DNA from: Actinacidiphila acidipaludis | Lineage (GTDB): Bacteria > Actinomycetota > Actinomycetes > Streptomycetales > Streptomycetaceae | Direction of reading: 5' to 3' | DNA length: 64,000 nucleotides | NCBI RefSeq assembly: GCF_019890725.1 | Contig: NZ_JAINZZ010000021.1 | Span: forward strand, 1-64,000 | Shown: piece by piece, positions 1-9,506 of the stretch | How positions within the stretch are numbered: position 1 is the stretch's first letter | Layout: every line of letters begins with the position of its first letter | Position numbers and translations under genes: made by a program | Notes under the pieces: generated by a model | What the model saw: only the letters and a program-made list of their open reading frames with translations | Told to the model about the DNA's origin: nothing | Databases searched by the model: none

Positions 1-37
1 CAGGAACGGTGGGGGCGGTCGCCGACGGGGCGCTCAT
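1..37 (-). CDS. Possible 5' end of a divergent gene running off the left edge
   Basis: An ATG at 37 on the minus strand opens a frame reading MSAPSATAPTVP up to the window edge. It would be divergent from the pentapeptide-repeat gene and share the promoter gap 38-131. Only twelve codons are visible and the ribosome binding site is weak, so this is tentative. Confidence 0.3.
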   Translation of the reverse strand, partial: MSAPSATAPTVP

Positions 38-131
38 GAGCGGCCACGCTAGCAACCGGTGACCCATATGTCCGTTAGGTGCGGCATGCGGGCCCCGGCG
101 TCCCCCCGGTCGGCGTCACACCGGACGTAGG

Positions 132-797
132 GTGACCGGTGTGATGGTGCCCGACGAACTCGCCGATCTGCCGTACGCGGAACTGCTGCGGCCGCACACC
201 GGCCCGTTGTCGGTCGAAGGCGACTACGACACGGTCCACTTCGACCGGCTCGGCTTCGAGGACGACGGGGCGGCCGGCGGCTCACGCTTCCTGGAGTCCG
301 CCGTCACCGACTGCGTCTTCGCCGGCACCGACCTGCGGCGCAGCCGGTTCAACGAGCTCTGGGCCACCGGAACGCGGTTCACCGGCGTCTCCCTCGCCGA
401 GACCGAGTGGCTCGACTCCTCCTTCACCGGCTGCTCCCTGGCCGGCGTCGAGTTCTTCGGCGCGGTGCTGCGCCGCGTCGTGCTGCGGCGCTGCAAGCTC
501 GACTCGGTGAACCTGCGCGGCGCCGCCCTGCACGACGTCGTCTTCGAGGACTGCGTTCTGCGGGACGTCGACCTCGCCGAGGCCGTGCTGGACGGCGTGA
601 CGTTCCCCGGCAGCCGGATCGAGCGCGCCCGCCTCGGCCGGGCCACGATGACCCGGGCCGACCTGCGCGGCGCGGTGAGCATCGACCTCGCGGACGGGTA
701 CGACAGCCTGCGCGGCGCCGTCATCAGCCCCGGCCAGCTCCTCGACCTGGCGCCGGCCCTGGCGGCCACGCTCGGCATCACCGTCCAGGACGCCTGA
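132..797 (+). CDS. Pentapeptide-repeat protein
   Basis: A 221-residue protein built mostly of tandem A(D/N)LXX-like five-residue repeats (for example FAGTDLRRSRF, CSLAGVEFFGAVL, LRGAALHDVVFEDCVLRDVDLAEAVLD) from about residue 50 to 200. Such repeats fold into a right-handed quadrilateral beta helix. Some members of the family (Qnr/MfpA) mimic DNA and bind gyrase, but most have no known role and nothing here ties this one to gyrase. The GTG at 132 gives the longest frame; GTG 141 and ATG 144 are alternatives and none has a strong ribosome binding site. It is probably cytosolic, as no signal peptide is seen. The glutathione peroxidase gene follows 45 bp later, so the two may be co-transcribed. 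Confidence 0.85.
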   Translation: MTGVMVPDELADLPYAELLRPHTGPLSVEGDYDTVHFDRLGFEDDGAAGGSRFLESAVTDCVFAGTDLRRSRFNELWATGTRFTGVSLAETEWLDSSFTGCSLAGVEFFGAVLRRVVLRRCKLDSVNLRGAALHDVVFEDCVLRDVDLAEAVLDGVTFPGSRIERARLGRATMTRADLRGAVSIDLADGYDSLRGAVISPGQLLDLAPALAATLGITVQDA

Positions 798-842
798 CCC
801 CCATTCCGCCCCACCCGCTGTTCCCACCCTCAGGAGAACCCC

Positions 843-1334
<492 letters not shown>

Positions 1335-1503
1335 CCGTCGCGGGGCACCGGTGATCCCCTGTGACCAGGGGTTCGTCGGCTCCGGGGATGCCCTAGATGC
1401 GCGAACGCGCCATGGCAGAATCCGGCCCGTCGGTGGACATTGTCCGGATCACCCGCTTCCTGGAAAGCTCTGCTTACCGCCTCAGCGAGGAAGGGACAGG
1501 GCA

Positions 1504-1965
1504 GTGCAGGAGATCGAGTTCCGTAGCGGACACCTGTGTGTCGACACGGACCCTGCCCTGTGCGTTCCTTGCCAGGAGCGGTTGGATCGGCAACTCGCCT
1601 TGCTTCCCCGGGTATACGGCGAGTTGGAGGTTGCGCTCGTACCGGCGCCGGACTCCGGCGACCGAGTGACCGGCATCGACCGGCCCGGCATCCCCCTGAA
1701 CGGGCCGGCTGTCGAGGCGCGCGCCGCAATTCGAGGCACTCTCGCCTCCTGGGCCGATCTGATAGTCGAGGGCCGCACCGTCCGTCTCCCCCTACGGACG
1801 GTGCCGGCCCTCGCAGCCTTCCTCCGGCGCCACCTCGGCTGGCTGGCCGTTCACCCGGCCGCGGACGAGGCGGCGACGGAGATCGACACCCTCCTCCAGC
1901 GGACGCTCCCGATCGCGCGCCCGCTCCCCGAGCCCCTACCCGCGGGCCGTCGCGACGCCGCCTGA
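1504..1965 (+). CDS. Small actinobacterial protein with a CxxC motif
   Basis: A 153-residue protein. The frame is open from a GTG at 1351, but I chose the GTG at 1504 because GGAAGGGAC sits just upstream. The N-terminus carries CVDTDPALCVPCQERLDRQL, where CVPC could bind metal, followed by a helical region without a signal peptide or membrane segment. Short proteins with this Cys-rich start and LPxxYxELE helix are common in Streptomyces and are sometimes annotated as OvmZ-like; their function is unknown to me. It is followed by a bidirectional hairpin at 2060-2097. Confidence 0.7.
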   Translation: MQEIEFRSGHLCVDTDPALCVPCQERLDRQLALLPRVYGELEVALVPAPDSGDRVTGIDRPGIPLNGPAVEARAAIRGTLASWADLIVEGRTVRLPLRTVPALAAFLRRHLGWLAVHPAADEAATEIDTLLQRTLPIARPLPEPLPAGRRDAA

Positions 1966-2059
1966 GCGCGGCCGCCACCTCGTCGTACCCCCGTCCTCCG
2001 GCCCGTCCGCCCAGCGCACGCCGAAGAACCACCGAACCCCCCACAACCCCCCACAGAAA

Positions 2060-2097
2060 AGCTGTACGGCCCGCGAATCATCACGGGCCGTACAGCT
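2060..2097. terminator. Rho-independent terminator between convergent genes
   Basis: A perfect 14-bp stem, AGCTGTACGGCCCG and its complement, with a 10-base loop. On the minus strand the second arm is followed by a TTTTCTG run, so it best ends the NWIP-repeat gene whose stop is at 2116. It can also stop transcription from the plus-strand gene ending at 1965. Confidence 0.85.
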
Positions 2098-2115
2098 GAC
2101 AGAGAGAGGGTCCGG

Positions 2116-2418
2116 CTACGGGATCCAGTTGGCCGGGGCGGCGTTCGGAATCCAGTTGTCGGGAGACGCCGACGGCTCGGCGTTGGGGATCCAGTTGGCC
2201 GGCTGGGCATTCGGGATCCAGTTGTCCGGAGTGGCGTTGGGGATCCAGTTGTCCGGGGTGGCGTTCGGGATCCAGTTGTCCGGGGTGGGGTCTGCGGCTG
2301 TGGCGGCCGGCGCGGCCGGCTCGCTTTCGGCGATGGCGGCAACAGCGCCGGTCGTCGACAGGCCGAGGACCAAGGCTGCAACGGCAGCTATCTCAATCTT
2401 GCGCCGGGAACGCGACAT
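2116..2418 (-). CDS. Small secreted protein with six NWIP repeats
   Basis: A 100-residue protein. Residues 1 to about 30 form a signal peptide (MSRSRRK, a hydrophobic AAVAALVLGLSTTGAVA stretch, then AIA cleavage-like residues). The rest is almost entirely repeats: three TPDNWIPNA, one QPANWIPNA, one SPDNWIPNA and a final APANWIP that ends exactly at the stop codon. There are no cysteines. The start has GAAGGA about seven bases upstream. The regulator gene ends 132 bp upstream on the same strand, so the two may be functionally linked. The repeat layout resembles a precursor cut into several identical short peptides, but it could equally be a structural or adhesive surface protein. I do not recognise the family. 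Confidence 0.8.
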   Translation of the reverse strand: MSRSRRKIEIAAVAALVLGLSTTGAVAAIAESEPAAPAATAADPTPDNWIPNATPDNWIPNATPDNWIPNAQPANWIPNAEPSASPDNWIPNAAPANWIP

Positions 2419-2550
2419 TGTGGTCCTTCGGTTAAGAGACTCGGAGGTGCCTCAAGGTGACGGTCGTACTCGGACCAAGGATGGCAAAGGCCCAGAGCTG
2501 ACGACCATCTTCCGCTTGTGCGTAAATACGCAATGGCGGGAATGCGCAGC

Positions 2551-3558
2551 TCAAACCAGCCCGTGGGTCACAGCGAGGACCCCGGCCTGAAAACGACTGT
2601 CCGCCTGGAGGTATCTCATGATCTCCGACACCAGGCGACTCACAGTGCGCAGTGACACTCCTAGTTTGCGTGCGATCCGCTCATCTGTCAGCCCGTTCGC
2701 CAACAGTCGCATCGTCGTGCGGTGCTGTTCGGTCAGCTCGCCGTCCGGATCGAAGGTGCCTGCGGCCTGTGCCGAGTACGGGACGGACCGTAGCCAGCAG
2801 TCCTCGAAGAGGGCCACGTACGTGCGGATCAGGGCGGAACCGCGGACCACGATCGCCGCCTCGGAGGGATTCTCCGGATTCGCCACCATGAAAGCCGTGT
2901 GCGTGTCGGCGATCAGCAGATCGAACGGAATTTGCGGCGCCAGCCGGACTTCCACCCCTGTTGCGGAAAGCTGCGCGAGATATTTCCTTTGACGCGGTGC
3001 GGAATCCACACTCTGGCTGTAGATGGCCCTTACTTTGATGCCGCGTCGGACGAGTTCTTCGTCGGCTTTGATCGACTGCGCGAGAATGTCGGACGCGGGC
3101 AGCGGGCCGGGGTGCATGGAACCGGTCGACGTCGTGATGGACGCATTGAATTCGGCGAGTGTCTGCCGCTTCCGTTCGTCGCTGATGACGAGTTCGACCT
3201 CGATCTCGGCGGACTCGCGCTGGACCGTGGGACGGTACCGCTCCATCAACGACTCGGCGGAGGTGAGGACTTCGGACAGCGCCGTCTGCTGGGTGCGCAG
3301 TTGCTCGCGCTGCCTGGCCAGCAAGCCCAGCAGTGCGGTGTCGGGCTCGATGGGGTCGACCTCGTCCGGCATCCGCCCCGGGCGTATCAGACCCAGGCTC
3401 TCCAGCTCCGCCCAGCCGGGCGCGGCCTCCTCCTCGGTCAGCCCGGCGGCGGCCGTGGCCTTCGCCGGCACGGAGGATCCATGACTGCGCAAAACCTGAT
3501 ACAGGGCGAGTCCGATGTCTCCGGCGTCCGGACCGTTGTTCCGAGCAGAATTGGCCAC
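2551..3558 (-). CDS. LuxR-type transcriptional regulator with TrmB-like N-terminus
   Basis: A 335-residue protein starting at GTG 3558, chosen over the open frame to 3735 because GGGGGA lies just upstream. Residues about 10-80 resemble a winged-helix sensor-type domain (LALYQVLRSHG, LESLGLIRPG). A coiled-coil-like stretch follows (LARQREQLRTQQTALSEVL), then a PLD/TrmB-C-like region containing VRAIYSQSV and FDLLIADTHTAFMV. A C-terminal LuxR helix-turn-helix ends the protein (LTDERIARKLGVSLRTVSRLVSEIM). This architecture is common in Streptomyces orphan regulators. The target is unknown; the adjacent NWIP-repeat peptide gene is the obvious candidate. Confidence 0.85.
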   Translation of the reverse strand: MANSARNNGPDAGDIGLALYQVLRSHGSSVPAKATAAAGLTEEEAAPGWAELESLGLIRPGRMPDEVDPIEPDTALLGLLARQREQLRTQQTALSEVLTSAESLMERYRPTVQRESAEIEVELVISDERKRQTLAEFNASITTSTGSMHPGPLPASDILAQSIKADEELVRRGIKVRAIYSQSVDSAPRQRKYLAQLSATGVEVRLAPQIPFDLLIADTHTAFMVANPENPSEAAIVVRGSALIRTYVALFEDCWLRSVPYSAQAAGTFDPDGELTEQHRTTMRLLANGLTDERIARKLGVSLRTVSRLVSEIMRYLQADSRFQAGVLAVTHGLV

Positions 3559-3811
3559 GAGTTCCCCCTTTCGCCACCATGCGTCCTGCTGTTCGGGTCC
3601 GCGCTCGCTTCCTGGACCCGAAGCGACTCTAGCAACTGATCGGCCGCCTGCCAGCAGGTGAGGTGGAGCGGTTCCGCTACGGGCGGCGGCAAGGCCCCTT
3701 GGCCGTGCAAACAAGGTCTTCTTTACCGCTCCCATACCGGGGGATTTTCACCGGTCGCAACGGTGGTGGTTAGCCTGAGCGGGTGGACGGATACAGGGTG
3801 GCGGCACCGCG

Positions 3812-4930
3812 ATGAGCGGGCCGGAGTTCAATGCCGAGCCGGGGCCGGGGGTTCCGGTACCGGTGGCCCTCGTCGGTGCCGGGAGGGTGGCCCACGCCGC
3901 CCACCTGCGAGAGCTACGTGATCTCCGTCACATCATCCGGCTGGCGGCGGTGGTGGAGGCCGATCCGGATCGGATCGCGGCCGTGCGGGGATTTCCGGGC
4001 GTGGCCGCCTGCGCCGACCTGGACGAGGCGGTGGCGGCGGGCGCCCGTGCCGTCCTGGTCTGCACCCCGTGGTGGACCCACCGGGACGTGGTGCTCGCCT
4101 GCCTGGCCCGCGGCCTGCCCGTGCTGTGCGAGAAGCCGGTGAGCCTGGATCCGGCCGAGATCGAGGAACTGGCCGCGGCCGAGCGGGCGGCCGGTGTCCC
4201 GGTGGCCGCGGCGTACATGAAGCGGCACGACCCGGTCGTGGGACTGTTCGTCGAGCACTGCCGGAAGCGGCTGGCCCGCGGGCGGCGGCTCGTCGTGGAC
4301 ATCCACGACCCCAACGCCCCGCACCAGGTGGCGCACCTGCTGCCGTTCGACCCGCCGCCGTTCGGGCCGCAGCCGCCGCCCGCCGAGGAGGCGCTGGCGC
4401 GGGCGCTGGGACCGGCCGCGGACGCCGGGCAGCGCGAGGCGTACGCGCGCGGGCTCGGCGGCTCCCTGATCCACCAGGTCAACCTCGTCCACGCCGTGCT
4501 GGACGACGGCCCCGGCCTGTACGGGACCCTGCTGCACGCGGACCGGTGGGCCGGCGGCGACACGGTGAGCTGCCGGTGGCGGCCGGCGGACGGTCTGGTG
4601 GTCGACGCCACCCACGCGCGGCTCCCGGAGCACCGGCGCTACCGGGAGATCCTGGAGTTCACCGCGGAGGACTCGGTGGCGACGCTCACGCTGCCGTCGC
4701 CGTACGCGCGGGACGAGGCGGCCACGCTGCACGTCGAGACGTGGGACGCCGCGACGGGGCTGGGCACCCGGCACACCCACACCGCCGAGCCCGGCAACAC
4801 CGGCTTCCGCCGCCAGCTCGTCGCCTGGGCCCGCACCCTCCACTCCGACGCGGCCCCGCCCCTCCCCGGCCTCGCCGACGTCCGCCGCGACACCCTCACC
4901 CTCCACGAGGCCGCCTCCCGCTTGGGCTGA
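3812..4930 (+). CDS. Gfo/Idh/MocA-family NAD(P)-dependent oxidoreductase
   Basis: A 372-residue protein with an N-terminal Rossmann fold (VALVGAGRVAHAAHLREL) and the family EKP motif within VLCEKPVSLDPAEIEELA near residue 110. A C-terminal alpha/beta substrate domain contains GGSLIHQVNLVHAVL, whose His is a likely catalytic residue. Family members oxidise or reduce sugars, inositols and related polyols with bound NAD(P). The substrate cannot be told. ATG 3812 is preceded by weak purines; the gene stands alone between a minus-strand regulator and a convergent regulator. Confidence 0.88.
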   Translation: MSGPEFNAEPGPGVPVPVALVGAGRVAHAAHLRELRDLRHIIRLAAVVEADPDRIAAVRGFPGVAACADLDEAVAAGARAVLVCTPWWTHRDVVLACLARGLPVLCEKPVSLDPAEIEELAAAERAAGVPVAAAYMKRHDPVVGLFVEHCRKRLARGRRLVVDIHDPNAPHQVAHLLPFDPPPFGPQPPPAEEALARALGPAADAGQREAYARGLGGSLIHQVNLVHAVLDDGPGLYGTLLHADRWAGGDTVSCRWRPADGLVVDATHARLPEHRRYREILEFTAEDSVATLTLPSPYARDEAATLHVETWDAATGLGTRHTHTAEPGNTGFRRQLVAWARTLHSDAAPPLPGLADVRRDTLTLHEAASRLG

Positions 4931-5051
4931 GTCCCGCGAAGTGCCCCGGGTTCCGTCCGGCCCCGGGCCCCGAAGGGTGCGGGGCGTGCCGCACGCCGCG
5001 AGGCGGCCCCCCGGGGGGAGGGCGGAAGGCAGGACAGGGGAGGGCGGGCCC

Positions 5052-6833
5052 TCAGGGAGGAGCCAGGAAGGTTCGGGTGAGGGCAACCCGTGAGCGCAGC
5101 CCCAGCTTGCGATAGATCCGGGTCAGCCCGGCCTCCACCGTCTTGACGCTCACCGAAAGCGCCTCCGCCGTCTCCCGGTTCGTGGCCCCCCGCGCCACGA
5201 GCAGCGCGATCCTCCGCTCACCCGGCGTCAGAGCGGCCAGGTGCCGCCCGTCCCCGCGCGCGCCCGGAACCGCCAGCCCGTCCAGCTCCGCGGTCACCAG
5301 CGCCAGCCACGGATCCGCCCCGCACCGCCCGAACAGCCGCGCCGCCTCCGTGAACGCCCCCCGTGCCGACCCCACGTCACCGAGCCGCGCCCGCACCCGT
5401 CCCAGCGCGAGCCGCGTCCGTGCCTCCTCCAGCGGGTACGGCAACCCCGCCAGCCCCTCCAGCGCCCGGCCCAGCTGCGCGGCGGCCAGCTCCGGATCAC
5501 CCCGCGCGGCACTGACCAGCGCCGCGCAGCGGTCCAGTACGGCCAGCACCCCGCGCCGCCCGAGCCGCACCGCCGGCACCCGCGTCTCGGCGACGATCCC
5601 GGCCGCCTCCTCGACCCGGCCCTCGGCCACCAGCGCCTCCACGAGGTCGCCCTGCCAGCGCCGCACCGCGGGGTCGCCCTGGCCCTGGCCGAGTTCGAGC
5701 CGCCGGGCCCGGCGCAGGGCCTCCACCGCGGCCGCGGTCTCGCCCCGCAGCAGCCGGACGTGCCCCTCGGCGTGCAGCGCGCGCGGCAGGAACAGCTGGT
5801 CGTCGTCGTCCTCGCTGTGCCGCCGCGCCCGTTCCGCCGCGGCCAGCGCCCGTTCCGTACTGCCGCCCGCCGCCTCGGCGAGTGCCACCGCGTACCAGGC
5901 GGGGCCCTGGCTGAGGTCGGCCTCCTCGGTGACCCGCAGGCACTGCTGGGCGAGGTCCAGCGCTCGCGCGCACCGCCCGCGCAGGATCTCCACCTGCGCC
6001 AGCCCGGACAGGCACTGGCACAGGCTCTCGGCCGAACCCCGGTACCGCACGGTGTAGATGAGGGCGCGCAGCTCGGTGCGGGCCTCGTCGGCGCGGTCGT
6101 GCAGCAGGTGCCGGCGGTGCTTGAGGAAGACCGGGCCGTTGTGGTCGAAGAGCACGCGCGGGTCCTGTGCGGCGGCCAGCGCGTCCGTCAGGGTGCGTTC
6201 GGCCCGCGGACGCCCGAGGTAGAACTCCAGCGCCGACTGCTGGGTCAGCGCCAGCGCCTCGGTACGCCGGTCGCCGGCCTGGCGGGCGAGGACGGCGGAC
6301 CGCGCCGCGTGGTCCAGGGCCCGGGCGGCCGAGCCCGACACCATCCAGGCGCGCCACGCCAGCCGGTAGTGCAGCCGGGCCAGCAACTCCGGGTCGTCCC
6401 GGGCGTCCTGGAGCGCCTGGGGGAAGACGTCGGCGATCTCCGCCATGGCCTGCCCGCAGGAGTCGACGACGACGATCCAGGCCCGTACGCGGTCGGCCGG
6501 CCGCTCCGACTCGGCGAGGACCTGGTGGGCGATGCGGCGGGCCAGCGGGTAGTCGCCCGCGGCCACCGCGTCCTCCGCGGCCGCGAGCCGCAGGTCGACG
6601 TCGGGGACGCGGCCGTCCGACGGGGCGTGCTCCGCGGCGAGTTGGGCCAGGCGTGCGGCGACCGCCGGGGCTCCCCGCCGGCGGGCGGCCGACGCGGCGT
6701 CCGCCAGCGCGACCGCGACGGACGCCTCGACCGACTTCTCGAACGGCTTCCCGGCCGACTTCTCAGCGGAATCCCCATGCCGGTCCCGAGGGGCGGCACC
6801 ACCGTCCTCGGCGGGGCCCGTCGCTTCGGTCAT
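5052..6833 (-). CDS. Large LuxR-family regulator with TPR-like body
   Basis: A 593-residue protein from ATG 6833, preferred to the longer frame to 6896 because GGAAGG sits upstream of it. The bulk is an Ala/Leu/Arg-rich alpha-helical solenoid of TPR-like helical pairs. The last ~65 residues form a LuxR helix-turn-helix (LTPGERRIALLVARGATNRETAEALSVS, KTVEAGLTRIYRKLGL). No Walker A motif is visible, so it is a shortened relative of the large LAL regulators. Its closest neighbour on the same strand is the M1 peptidase gene, which ends up upstream of it; a regulatory link is only a guess. Confidence 0.87.
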   Translation of the reverse strand: MTEATGPAEDGGAAPRDRHGDSAEKSAGKPFEKSVEASVAVALADAASAARRRGAPAVAARLAQLAAEHAPSDGRVPDVDLRLAAAEDAVAAGDYPLARRIAHQVLAESERPADRVRAWIVVVDSCGQAMAEIADVFPQALQDARDDPELLARLHYRLAWRAWMVSGSAARALDHAARSAVLARQAGDRRTEALALTQQSALEFYLGRPRAERTLTDALAAAQDPRVLFDHNGPVFLKHRRHLLHDRADEARTELRALIYTVRYRGSAESLCQCLSGLAQVEILRGRCARALDLAQQCLRVTEEADLSQGPAWYAVALAEAAGGSTERALAAAERARRHSEDDDDQLFLPRALHAEGHVRLLRGETAAAVEALRRARRLELGQGQGDPAVRRWQGDLVEALVAEGRVEEAAGIVAETRVPAVRLGRRGVLAVLDRCAALVSAARGDPELAAAQLGRALEGLAGLPYPLEEARTRLALGRVRARLGDVGSARGAFTEAARLFGRCGADPWLALVTAELDGLAVPGARGDGRHLAALTPGERRIALLVARGATNRETAEALSVSVKTVEAGLTRIYRKLGLRSRVALTRTFLAPP

Positions 6834-7222
6834 TCCGGGGCCTTCCGGATCCGGCCCGTTCGGCGGTCGCTGACCAACCGATCGTGCTCCTGACAAATGG
6901 GGCGGGTGACCCCAGTGTCGGAAGGAGCGGGCACCGGGTCAATGGTGCCCAAGGAAACGCCAAGGCCCGGGAAACGCGCGGCAATGCGGGCGAGGGTGCG
7001 GGAAGTGGAGCGCCCCGCCCGGCAGCGTGGGTGTCCATGCCGGGCGGGGCGGCCTGTGGGGCGGCCGCCGGGGACGCAGAGATCCGCGCCCCCCGAGGCG
7101 GCTCGCCCGCGCGGGGCGAACCGGGTGCGAGCCGTGAGCCCGCTCCGGTTCCGGCCCCGGGGCCGAGCCCGGGGCCCGATGAGCCAGGACCGCCGGGCCG
7201 GGCCCCCGAGCGGGCCGCAGGC
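6834..7222. other. Intergenic region without a convincing gene
   Basis: This 389-bp stretch separates the LuxR start from the M1 peptidase stop. It holds the hairpin at 7013-7049 and should contain the LuxR promoter. Open frames crossing it look like GC-driven shadows. Confidence 0.6.
7013..7049 (-). terminator. Likely terminator of the M1 peptidase gene
   Basis: A perfect 12-bp stem (CCCCGCCCGGCA and complement) with a 13-base loop lies about 170 bp beyond the peptidase stop. There is no U tail, as is common in Streptomyces. Confidence 0.45.
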
Positions 7223-9112
7223 CTATCCGTCGATCCGGTGCTGGGTCCAGAACGACGTCAGGTCCGTCGTGGTCGCCGCCTGCGCCGCGGCCTTGAACTC
7301 CGCCGTGGTCGAGACCCCGTACCAGTGGGACTGGGCGTAGCCGCGCAGCAGCGTGCTCATCGCGCTGTCGCCGATCAGCCGTTGCAGGTCGTGCAAGGCG
7401 CACTTGCCGTATCCGTAGACCACCGTCGAGTAGCGGGAGGAGTGCGCGTCCCAGTACGCCATCGAGTTGGTGATCTTCTCCGCGGAGGACTGCCAGGCGA
7501 CGCTGTTCCAGCAGCCGGAGCCGGTCTTGCCCTCGGCCAGGTCGGTGGCGTAGTCGGTGAACGCCTCGTCCAGCCACGGGCTGTTGTACTCGTCGTCGCC
7601 GACGATCCCGTAGAACCACTGGTGTCCCAGTTCATGGGTGAGCGCGTTGCTGTCGACGAGGTCGAGCACGAAGCCCGGGTACTCCATCCCGCCGAACCAG
7701 AAGTTGTTGTCGAGCACCGCGTCGACCTCGCCGTACGGGTACGCGCCGAATCGCGCGGCGTGCGCGTCGATCGCCGACTCCGAGGTGCTGAGCATCGACT
7801 GCGCGCTGGAGCTCGAAATGCCGCTCACCGCGTACACGTTGACCTTCACCCCGCCCGGCGAGGTGCCCGAGACCTTGCTGAACGCGCCGGCGGCCCAGGC
7901 GAAGTCCCGCACCTTCGTCGCGGTCGCCGTCGTCACGGTGCGGCCCGACGTGCCGGGGGTGTCCACGGAGGTGCCGGTGGCCGGCACCAGCAGGTTCGAC
8001 GGGTGGTCGAGCGTGACGTGGAAGTCGGCGGCCAGCGAGTAGAAGGACTCACCGTTGTTGGTGTACGGGTCGAGGTGCCAGCCGGCGGCGTCCCGGATCG
8101 CCAGCACCGGCAGCGCGTTGCCGACGAACGCGAACGCGCCGTCGTGCCCGAACCGGTCGGCGCCGCTGGGCACCACGATTCTCAGGTCGAAGCCGATCGT
8201 TCCGCTCTGGCCCTGCTGCAGTGGGGTCGGCAGGGTCACGTCGAGGGCGGTGCAGCCGACCGACAGGGCCGAGGGGGTGCCGCCGGAGACGTTGGACACG
8301 GTGATCGGCGTCGTCGGGCAGCTGCCGTGGTAGTTGTCCCACAGTCGCAGGTAGACGTCGTTCAGCGGCGAGGCCGAGGCGTTGGTGAAGGTGACGCTCT
8401 CGTGGCCGGTCCAGGTGGTGCCGGCGGTGTCGCTCGACAGGCTGACCGTGTACGCCGGGGACGCGGGGGTGCGCGTGCTGTCGGCGGGCGGCGGCGTGGT
8501 CGGGGGAGTGGTCGGCGGGGTGGTGCCGCCGTCGCCCGAGGTGCTCAGCGCGACGTCGTCGACCACGAAGCTGGTCTGCAGGCCGGAGTCCTCGGTGCCG
8601 GTGAAGGCGAGCGTGGCGTTCTGCCCGATGAACGACGAGACGTCGAAGGTGCGCTGGACGTAGCCGCCGCCCGCGTCGAGGTTGGACCAGCCGGCCAGCG
8701 TGGTGCCGCCGAGCTTGGCGGTGAGGGTGTCGTACTTCGCCGAGGTGGTCGTCTCGGCGGTGTCGACGTGCAGCCAGACGGTCAGGGTGGCCGTGCCGCA
8801 CCCGGCCGGGATCGCCAGGGCCTGCGACAGGGTGTCGGTGTGGGTGGAGCCGTAGCCGTCGAGCCAGGCGAACCGGGTGCCGGTGTGGGCGCTCTGGCCG
8901 CCGCCGCTGGTGATCACGCCGCTCGAACTCGACCAGGGCGTCGTGCCGTTCTCGAAGCCGCCGTTGGCCACGACCTGCGTGGGAGTACAGGTCGCGGCCG
9001 ACGGGCGGGCGCCGCCCGTCCCGGCCTGCGCGGCGCCGGCGACGGCCGCGGTCACGACCAGTCCCGCGGCGCCGGCGGCCGCGGCGAGGGAGAGCAGTCT
9101 GCGTCGTCTCAT
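7223..9112 (-). CDS. Secreted M1-family zinc metallopeptidase with N-terminal binding module
   Basis: A 629-residue protein. Residues 1-30 form a signal peptide (MRRRRLLSLAAAAGAAGLVV). Residues about 40-190 form a jelly-roll, carbohydrate-binding-like module (VVANGGFENGTTPW at its start), then a TTPPTTPPTTPPP linker, then an aminopeptidase-N type domain. Catalytic features are the GGMEYPG substrate motif, HELGH at 493-497 and the downstream zinc ligand Glu in WLDEAFTDY. It probably trims extracellular peptides. It is shorter than classical aminopeptidase N because the C-terminal helical domain is reduced. The gene is divergent from the GH3 gene. Confidence 0.93.
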   Translation of the reverse strand: MRRRRLLSLAAAAGAAGLVVTAAVAGAAQAGTGGARPSAATCTPTQVVANGGFENGTTPWSSSSGVITSGGGQSAHTGTRFAWLDGYGSTHTDTLSQALAIPAGCGTATLTVWLHVDTAETTTSAKYDTLTAKLGGTTLAGWSNLDAGGGYVQRTFDVSSFIGQNATLAFTGTEDSGLQTSFVVDDVALSTSGDGGTTPPTTPPTTPPPADSTRTPASPAYTVSLSSDTAGTTWTGHESVTFTNASASPLNDVYLRLWDNYHGSCPTTPITVSNVSGGTPSALSVGCTALDVTLPTPLQQGQSGTIGFDLRIVVPSGADRFGHDGAFAFVGNALPVLAIRDAAGWHLDPYTNNGESFYSLAADFHVTLDHPSNLLVPATGTSVDTPGTSGRTVTTATATKVRDFAWAAGAFSKVSGTSPGGVKVNVYAVSGISSSSAQSMLSTSESAIDAHAARFGAYPYGEVDAVLDNNFWFGGMEYPGFVLDLVDSNALTHELGHQWFYGIVGDDEYNSPWLDEAFTDYATDLAEGKTGSGCWNSVAWQSSAEKITNSMAYWDAHSSRYSTVVYGYGKCALHDLQRLIGDSAMSTLLRGYAQSHWYGVSTTAEFKAAAQAATTTDLTSFWTQHRIDG

Positions 9113-9506
9113 CGTCTCATCGGATCCTCTCGTGGAGGCACGACGGCCCGGGACCGGCGGGTGGCCGGTCGGCGTGCCGGTGGTGGGGGGAGGGTGACGG
9201 TGGGGAGGGGTGACACAGGGACGCCCGGAAGTCTGGGGCTCAGTGCTGCCCCCGGTAACCCCACCCGGCCAGCTCTAGGGATTTCCCTACGCCCGCCCCG
9301 GGGACGTGTGGGGACGTGTGAGGACCTCCGCCGCGGCCGGGAATCGGCGGCGTGAGGTCCCCGCCGGGCATCGGTGCATCGGCCAACGTTCAGCCCCAGG
9401 AATTGCGTTCAAGTTCTTGACGCAGTGTCGAACGCACGCGCAAACTGCGACTCGTTTGCGTTCATCCTGTGAATCCGCGCCCACGGACGTCCGTTTGGAG
9501 AGTCGC
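9113..9506. other. Divergent promoter region, M1 peptidase / GH3 glucosidase
   Basis: A 394-bp gene-free gap. It holds direct repeats of GGGGACGTGTG near 9299-9322 and the nested inverted repeats at 9404-9460. Nothing in it looks coding. Confidence 0.6.
9404..9460 (+). promoter_or_regulatory. Nested inverted repeats, candidate operator of the GH3 gene
   Basis: CGCAAAC at 9439-9445 and GTTTGCG at 9454-9460 are perfect inverted repeats. TGCGTTC at 9404-9410 pairs with GAACGCA at 9430-9436. They end about 45 bp before the GH3 start, where a sugar-responsive repressor would act. No regulator is encoded next to them. Confidence 0.4.

Noticed and set aside
2116-2418. Lanthipeptide or lasso-peptide precursor
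   Set aside because: No Cys, and no modification, cyclase or protease gene lies beside the NWIP-repeat gene.
6167-9355. 1062-residue plus-strand reading frame
   Set aside because: It runs antisense to both the LuxR gene and the M1 peptidase and has no recognisable domain.
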